Below, in pieces: positions 57,361 through 64,000 of a DNA stretch of 64,000 nt. Made by a program: the position numbers and the translations under genes. The notes under the pieces were generated by a model that worked only from the letters and a program-made list of their open reading frames with translations, was not told the origin of the DNA and ran no database searches. The DNA comes from Onthophagus taurus (taxonomy: Eukaryota > Arthropoda > Insecta > Coleoptera > Scarabaeidae): contig NC_091973.1 of assembly GCF_036711975.1 (NCBI RefSeq), forward strand, positions 17,918,001 through 17,982,000, read 5' to 3'. The first letter of the stretch is position 1. Every line of letters begins with the position of its first letter.

Positions 57361-58535
57361 GAAAATGAAATTTGGGGAATAAGTTTAGCTCATAGTAGGT
57401 CACGTTCCTACCTTATTTGTACTTTTAATATTCCTTTCTAAGTTCCTAACGTAACCACCCATGAAAACGCTTGATGAAATAAAATAAGTGAATGAAAATA
57501 TGGAATTGAAGAAAATTATATCAAACCTACCTCTGATAGTCGAGGCCTTAGTGAGTTAATAAAGGTTTTATTCGTTAAAAATAATTATCTTCGTAATAAA
57601 TCCATAAATTTATATTCGCACAGGAAATATAAATAAAATGAATATCTTCGTGATGACCTCGCTAACAGCGGATATCCACAATAAATCCCAAAATTAAATT
57701 TCACAAAGTTGAAAATTTTTGCAACAAAATTCACTAAAAGAGAGCAAATCTGATATCCTGATTTCTTTAAATACCGAAGCAATAAAAAATGTGAACTCAA
57801 CATCACATCTGGTACTAACAAGATCGAAATATATCCAAAATAAATTTATTTAATAAAATTACTGTGTAAAATGTATGAAACAATGTTATAAAATCTTACT
57901 AAAATTAATTAAAGAAATTGAAAAATAAAAAGAAATAAATAAGCGATTATTTAAATAATTTGAAATATCAAAAATTATATCAGACAGCTATCTTTTAAAA
58001 AGAAAAACTAAGAAAAATAGTATCCTGTTTTGCTGTGAAAATCGTCACCGGTCACTATAACAAGTAAAAAAAAAAACAAGAAAAAGAACAATCTCAAAAA
58101 AAAATTCACTTTGCATCTCTAAAATAAAACTGATAAAAAAAATGGAAGGGATTAGTAAAGGAAAAAAAAGGTAATATATGATTGTTATAGATATGAAATA
58201 TAACTTATAAAAAATAGTATCTGAGGAACGAATGGATAAAATAAAGAACATTTTAAAACATGTTTGATAAAGATTTATTGCTCCATAAATACTTTCTTAT
58301 TTTGTTTATATAACAAAATATATAACAGTGAATATATGTATATATAATTGTTATATATATAACAGTAATATTTCTTAACTAAGGACTCGATACGAGTTGG
58401 AAGATTGCTAGCTGAAACACGTTCTGTGAAAGAAAAAATTGATCACTAAAATCGCAATCTTAGTTTCGGCCAAAACTCATCAAAGAATTTAAAACACTCA
58501 CCTTTTATCTCGTCTTCATTATAAATTGGTTTTAA
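57361..58535. other. AT-rich stretch, no recognised gene
   Basis: Low-complexity A/T sequence, including a TATATATA-rich patch at 58310-58370 that can fold on itself. No coding or transposon motif recognised. Confidence 0.4.
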
Positions 58536-59408
58536 TTAGGGAGGTAGGCTTATTACTTTTATATGCTTAGATTGGCTGTATATGTTAACAACCGGTAAAA
58601 TGTCTTTGTATTTTTTGCTGTGTTTTATTGTAACTCGTACGTTGCATTGCGGTGGAATTTGTATCGTGAACGGCTCTAGTATACTTATTACTTTTCGGAT
58701 AATTCCTTTACTTTCACGTAGTACGGTAACAACCGGTGAAATTGGTTTCTGATATACATTAGGATGTGTCATAAGTTTTGCTTTGCATTGCTGTGGAGGT
58801 ATTATCACGATCGGTTCAATACACCCATTTGTAATATTTTCGATCATTTCTGTTGAGTAATTGATTGAAGTCGACAATGATGCCTGCGTCACTTCTACAG
58901 AATCAGCTACATCTTCAAGTTCAGCTATATTTCTATATGTTTTTAAACTCTCCAAAAGGTCATCTATAGCTTTGATATCAGCAGATGTCATTAGATTCTT
59001 TATTTCTACATACTTTTCCGATTCTGTAGATATCCTTGGTTGTTTCTTTTGCGGTAAATCATCAGTAAAGTCTAAACTCGGTTTGTCGACATTTTCAGTA
59101 AAATTATCTACAACTTTTTCTTGACATACTAAAGATTTGCGTTTACGTTTAATATAATGAACACTATCTTCTGTCGATATTCTGCTTACAATTGTATTTA
59201 AATCAGATTCTTGTTTATGTTGGCGTGATCTGCTACTTGGCATAGATTCATTCTTTTTATTTACAGCTCTAATATAAGATAATATGCTCAATTTAAGCGA
59301 ATCAAAATTTTCGCTTTGATTTCTGTTTAAAGAAGACGAAAATAAGTTATTCGATTTTTTCATACTATCTTCTTGATTGCAAGCACTAACAATGACATGA
59401 GACATCAT
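58536..59408 (-). CDS. Hypothetical protein, 290 residues, with a duplicated C-terminal module
   Basis: Open from two adjacent ATGs at 59408 to TAA at 58536. I do not recognise it. It is polar, Ser/Lys-rich and has a nuclear-localisation-like KRKRK at residues 88-91. The striking feature is an internal duplication: residues about 197-242 and 244-287 share EP-x-x-I-x-PPQ-C, PVV-x-x and KVIS in the same order. No transmembrane segment or signal peptide is evident, and no transposon motif. Flanks are AT-rich with no recognised TIR. It may be a host gene exon, an ORF of an unrecognised element or a viral-derived gene. An intact frame of this length in AT-rich DNA is unlikely by chance. Confidence 0.55.
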   Translation of the reverse strand: MMSHVIVSACNQEDSMKKSNNLFSSSLNRNQSENFDSLKLSILSYIRAVNKKNESMPSSRSRQHKQESDLNTIVSRISTEDSVHYIKRKRKSLVCQEKVVDNFTENVDKPSLDFTDDLPQKKQPRISTESEKYVEIKNLMTSADIKAIDDLLESLKTYRNIAELEDVADSVEVTQASLSTSINYSTEMIENITNGCIEPIVIIPPQQCKAKLMTHPNVYQKPISPVVTVLRESKGIIRKVISILEPFTIQIPPQCNVRVTIKHSKKYKDILPVVNIYSQSKHIKVISLPP

Positions 59409-60049
59409 TATGTTGTTATATACTGTAAATACGAGGAAAATTAAAAATTACAGAGTGATATAGAATGAATAAAATCAGTAAGAATTATATTTGTTATTCC
59501 ACAATTAGTAAAAAACACGCCGACAATAAATAAATTCACACCACAAAAATATGAAATGCTAAGGGTCTAACGTTTAGTTAAATACCTATGTGGATCCATA
59601 ATTTTAACCAGTGTGACGAATAAATAAATTCCAAAAGAAATGTTTTACAACTGGTTTTATTGTAAATATTAAATCAACCTGACATGTTTCGGTCGCTATT
59701 GGACCATCATCGGAGGTTTACAAGCAATAACGAAAACATTAAAGATGTACAAAACAATAAATTATAATTTTTGAGGTTATGTAATTAACAAATTCAAATA
59801 GTTCCTATAAGTCATTATGAAAATACTTACATCGTTAAATATAAAAGTTATATAAGAGGAAATTTAATATGAAAAAATGTTGCTGCTAGCAGAAATGTAT
59901 GTACATTTTTAAAATGCCATGAAGAACATATAGGAACCACTTTAAAACACATAGGTTAAGTTGTCACGTAGGAGAGGTGCGCATGTGCAAGAGGACAACC
60001 CGGAAATGGCGGGAGTGGGGAGGAAAACAAATTTAAATCCAAAATAATG
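59409..60049. other. Non-coding stretch with a hammerhead-like motif
   Basis: On the minus strand near 59718-59690 the sequence GATGATGGTCCAATAGCGAC followed by CGAAACATGTC places a GATGA core, a GGTC/GACC hairpin and a GAAA box in hammerhead order. The expected CTGATGA is CCGATGA here. Penelope-like elements are known to carry such ribozymes, but no Penelope coding sequence lies next to it. The rest is unassigned. Confidence 0.3.
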
Positions 60050-60330
60050 AATTAAATTGTGAGGAGAAGTGATATCAAAATGAGGAGAAAAATGAGCGAA
60101 AATATTAGGATAGGGGAGGAAAAGGATTGATTGTCAAGGATCTCAATCAGTGCGAAACCAGTTACACAATCATTAACTGGAATTCTCTTCTGTTGAGGAA
60201 TAGTGCAGTTAACGATTGTATAACAGGAGTTGCACTGAATGAGGTCCTTGACAATCACACCTTTCCTTTCTTATCCTATATTAATTCCCCCAGTCTCTTA
60301 TCCTCAATTCTGATATCACACCTATTCACA
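60050..60330. repeat. Large imperfect palindrome
   Basis: The two halves are inverted copies around a centre near 60190. GATTGTCAAGGA at 60129 returns as TCCTTGACAATC at 60245, and flanking G/A-rich versus C/T-rich tracts continue the symmetry. Because of this, both strands give similar 68-75 residue frames, which are an artefact of the palindrome. No TSD was identified. Confidence 0.75.
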
Positions 60331-60359
60331 TACCCTTACCCTCCCCTCTAACGTTTAGA

Positions 60360-63237
60360 TTTGACAGCACTGTAAGTCTCACGTAAGCGGCAAAGTAGAT
60401 AAATGACATTAAGGAGCCGAGATACACAGTTCTTCTTTAGAGAAAAGTTGTAGGAAATTTACCACACTATAAACGGAATTTAATGTTTTTGCAATAGAAT
60501 ATGGAAAACAGTAGTTACATTTACACCCTATATTTAAAAAATCATAACTACGATGAATATGGACAATAAGAAATTATTTATGGCACATTACATCTTCATA
60601 AAATTTGTTTTAAATTGGTTTTTAATTCATGGTGATATCTAAATTTATTCTTGGGTACGGGTTTTCTTCACCTTCACCGGCCAAGATAGATTTACCAAGT
60701 TGTACTATAATTCAATAAATGCCCTCCACAAAGCAGAGTACGCCCGAACCAATGACATGGTTATCAACTGGACTGAGCGTTCCGCATAGTTCCCGGGGAA
60801 AAGAGTGATGCCAATAGGTTAGGCAACCAACACTGACCATTGTAGGCAAAAGCGACCGGCCACACGGCAAGGTTAATGCTATTGCGAGGCTGATAAATGC
60901 GCAAATAAGAAAAATACCCTTCTACTATGCAATTTTTTGACCTGCTGTACCTTTTAAATAAATACATTAGTTTCAGATAGGACAAAATGAATTTTTGTTA
61001 ATTATTCAATAACTATAAGAAATATACCCGACAAACTATATATATTTGTTATCAGAAGAAAATAACAAATTATTTTAGGTCATAGCCAACTATGGTTTCC
61101 ATTTAAAAAAATAAAGTTACGTCGAAAATCTCGAAAATAAAAGATGGGAAAAAAATTCTACCGACGTCACTGAATTCTTCGTAAAAAGTTGCCTATATAA
61201 TGTTTTATTTATAATACTCCATCTTTGATAATAAGTGAGATATTCGCGATTGTCGTTTTCGCAAAATTTTCAGTTTTTGCCGATAAGGCGAAAACAAAAG
61301 ACGATAGCTGTTCGGAGTTTTCAGCATTAGCATTTTCTCGAAAAACGAGATCATGACATGTAAGCTACTTTTTTTCTATCTCTTTTAGTTTCGGAGATAG
61401 CCTATGCGGACATCGAAATTGGGACACCCTGTACACTTAGGCATGTTTACCTGTTTTGACGATCCCAGCTATGGCACGAAAACCTCGGGACGTTTATTTA
61501 CCTGTCGTGCTGAAATTTTCTTTTCGAATGTGAAGCAAGAGGCACCAGGAATACGATGCCGTTGAAATTAGATCGATTAAATACCCCGATCACGCATTTT
61601 CCTCAGTTTAAAATCTATGGCCAACTTCACACGCGTAAATATATCATTTTCGGAATATATATATATTGCAACATATCTATTGTAGAATTGGAGGATTGGC
61701 GCCTCTGACATCATAGGCACCGTCGGGACAACCCTGGCATTAACGTGTTCATGCACGTTAAAGGTTTCGTTTTAGTTCTATTAACTGCTTACCAAGCAGT
61801 TTCAAAATAAGTATGAAAGGACCGTAAAATCATATTAAAATTAAGTTGAAATTTATAAAATAAAAACTTACCTTTATACAACAGCAAAGTTAGAAGATGT
61901 CCCTGAAAGTAAGGATAAATTTTCTATAAAAATTCATAGATTAAATTAGACTAAGATTTTAAGTAGTGTACTCACAATCACTATAGATTGATGGATTGAG
62001 TAAAAGTTAGATCTATTCTTGGTATTCTTATCACATCACAGTATAAAATGGCGAGATTTTATGGGGATATTTTATGATTTTATTTATATATTATTTTATG
62101 GAGAGCGGAGAGTATATTTGTCCACGACGTAGAACACCATAGAACACAATGTTTTTCTACTCGGCCAATCCACTACTTGTTGGTTATGGAAGGGAGTGAC
62201 GCGACACGTCATGCAGGTCGTGAATCAATTTAGTAGTAAAACTGAGTAATACGTATCACAAAAAGATGAATAATACTATAATTTTGTTGAAATAAACATT
62301 TTGATGTTTAAACTTTTTAATTTTTTATACTTAAATTGTTTTTCTATATTCTTTAAATATTTCGAATTATCATAGGCACGTATCTCAGACCGGCGTGACG
62401 TCACACAAGAGAGCGCGTATATTTGAGTGAGGGGATACCGGTCAAATTAAGAAAGAATAGCCAATTGAATATACTTACGTAGTTTAGTAACCATAATAAG
62501 TTTGCCATAATAAGAGAGCATTCAATTGTTTTTGTTTCAGAAAACAAATGAGTAACCAATGACCCTTGAATTTTTTAAAATAGCAATGTACCCTTTCGTT
62601 GATAGAGATTTTTTTTCTTTTCGATGACGTAAAATCTTAAAAATTGTTTATTAAGTTAATTTCTCCAACAACATTAATCTAGATATTCGAAATCGTCAAC
62701 TACCTTGAATTATTACCGTAAATTAAATCCACATACAAAATAAAACAAAGAACGAAAAATTAGTGTACGTCTCTTATTAAGCCTTGAAGACAAAACAAAA
62801 TTAAAATCACATGTTAGGTTACCAAATAAATTTTTTACCATAATAATAATTGGAACAACGAAAACACTTATAATAACTATTCAAAATTACTTCCATTTTC
62901 ATGCACGCACAATTCAAATTGTTTTACCAATTCAACATTACCTACTCTAACAAGGGAAGTATCAGAACTGTCCCTCACCGATTTTGTTGAAATTTGGTAC
63001 GGCGATAGTATGGCCAAAAATAAGGTTTACGTATTTTTTTATACGTGCTAATAAAGCCCCTGGGGCGAGTTATAAGGGTTGGAAATCGGGGCGAAATATA
63101 TATATTCGCTTATAGGCTGAAAACGAAAATAGCTATCGAAATGTGGTAAATGTAAACTAATATTCATTTTCAAAGCTTTCCATTGATATATCACACATAT
63201 ATCTGAGGGCTTCAGGGGGTAAACTACCCCTAGTTTT
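60360..63237. other. AT-rich stretch with mariner-like terminal motifs, no gene
   Basis: No coding sequence recognised. TTTCCATTTAAAAAAATAAA near 61097 and GGGACACCCTGTACA near 61423 are weak, opposed versions of the mariner-type terminus, so 61090-61435 may be a decayed MITE. The rest is featureless. Confidence 0.4.
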
Positions 63238-63615
63238 TTTGAATATTTTAAAAACTACCCTGTCGATTTTGGCGATATTATGTATCCTTATAGTACGTTT
63301 AAAAATATTAATGACGTGTTTTTTCTTATTTGCCTCTGACCATCCCCTGCAAAGTTACGGGGTATGGTAGATAACCCCTTTTCTTAAGAATAATGTGATA
63401 AACTGTTACACTTTTGAACAATATTTTGAAGAAAACCATTAATTAGATTTAAATTAAGGTTTACGCAGTAAAATAAACCCTATACGACATTTAGGGGTGG
63501 CTGGGGATAACTACCCTAACCACCTCAAAAATAATTTTTTTTTGCGAATATTGTTTGTCGATATTGGTGCAATTTACCACGATGATTTTTTTATACGTTA
63601 GATAGTACAATGTTC
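63238..63615 (+). repeat. Dispersed repeat, partner of 22345-22560
   Basis: Contains CCTGTCGATTTTGGCG, TTAGGGGTGGCTGGGG and TTTTTTATACGTTAGATAGT in the order seen, inverted, at 22345-22560. It precedes the DDE transposase fragment at 63692. Confidence 0.55.
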
Positions 63616-63691
63616 AAAGCAGATAACATATTCGTCTTGGCATCAAAGTCTGGTTAACTGACTTCTGCTCTTATGAAAAATTGGCTACAAA

Positions 63692-64000
63692 ATGTCTATT
63701 TCCCAAATCACCGGACCCAAATCATTACTATTACTAGATTGTTGGAGTGGCCACTGCCCTGAAATTATTAGTGAAGTAATACCTGCAGGGACAACAGGTC
63801 AAATTCAACCCCTGCATGTATTTGGTTTTAGAATATGGAAAAATTTCATTAGAAGATTTTCTGATCAAGTTATTCTCTACCAGTACGATGTCAATTTGCA
63901 TCAGCGAGATAATATTTTAAAATTGCAATCCCTAACGCATAACCAGTTGTCTACCCCATGATTTATTAATGTTTTTAAATACGCGTGATTTGCATCTGGA
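63692..64000 (+). pseudogene. DDE transposase fragment (pogo/DDE_1-like), reaches window edge
   Basis: KSLLLLDCWSGHCPEI (catalytic Asp block), PAGTTGQIQPLHVFGFRIWK and NLHQRDNILKLQSLTHNQ. In the pogo/Tigger-like DDE pattern the second block is normally QPLDV; here the Asp is His. TGA at 63959-63961 ends the frame, but the same frame continues as FINVFKYA, TGA, FASG to the edge, so two stops are present. The N-terminal half is missing. Confidence 0.6.

Noticed and set aside
57585-58251. Hydrophobic short frames in the AT-rich stretch after 57360
   Set aside because: Composition alone explains them; no motif and no neighbour context.
58310-58370. TATATA-rich patch as a promoter of the 58536-59408 ORF
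   Set aside because: It lies downstream of that minus-strand gene and is a simple AT repeat.
60127-60351. Two similar small proteins on opposite strands (60052-60258 - and 60127-60351 +)
   Set aside because: The similarity is produced by the DNA palindrome; neither frame has support as a gene.

Overview
This window is animal nuclear DNA, most likely from an insect. It is AT-rich and intron-bearing. It carries arthropod-typical transposon families: BEL/Pao, piggyBac, P elements, PIF/Harbinger, Tc1/mariner with the DUF4817-type helix-turn-helix, CR1-like and R1-like non-LTR elements, a Penelope-like element and an old LTR element with a captured envelope gene. I see no tRNA, rRNA, CRISPR or bacterial-style operon. 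No host gene can be named. The only sizeable ORF not explained by a transposon is a 290-residue unknown protein at 58536-59408 (-).

Layout. 1-1577: open endonuclease/reverse-transcriptase frame of a non-LTR element (-), running off the left edge. 1861-2583: mariner fragment and a piggyBac end. 2700-8730: old LTR element (-) whose envelope-like gene is split by Harbinger-1 (3102-7712), which carries its own mariner insertion. 8870-10962: R1-like fragment fused to a BEL fragment (BEL-A). 11043-19124: piggyBac transposase gene split by a full BEL element (BEL-B, 12402-18845). 19125-24845: hAT and RTE-like remnants, MITEs and a fold-back element. 24845-26730: P-element relic. 28199-45375: an IS630/Tc1-type transposase gene split by Harbinger-2 (28465-44378). 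Harbinger-2 contains BEL-C (29151-39961), which contains a CR1-like element (34793-39206); it also contains a mariner with long terminal repeats (41680-43864). 45600-52300: second P relic, mariner scraps, a composite hAT-like element, a piggyBac-like MITE and a Penelope-like fragment. 52630-57360: degraded non-LTR element split by a deleted P element (55455-56672). 58536-59408: unknown ORF. 60050-60330: large palindrome. 63692-64000: DDE transposase fragment at the right edge.

The best-supported events are insertions bounded by target-site duplications (TSDs): CTAGG for BEL-B, ATTAT for BEL-C, TTA for Harbinger-2, TTA (one copy mutated) for Harbinger-1, ATCTCTAC for the P derivative, TA for the long-TIR mariner and TTTTATAC for the composite hAT-like unit. 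They let the order of events be read directly.

The most unusual observation is in the two Harbinger elements. Each has a transposase gene and a MADF-domain gene on opposite strands, and their exons interdigitate: the last MADF exon lies inside the transposase intron and the last transposase exon lies inside a MADF intron. Splice sites and reading phases support this in both copies, although the intron positions differ between them.
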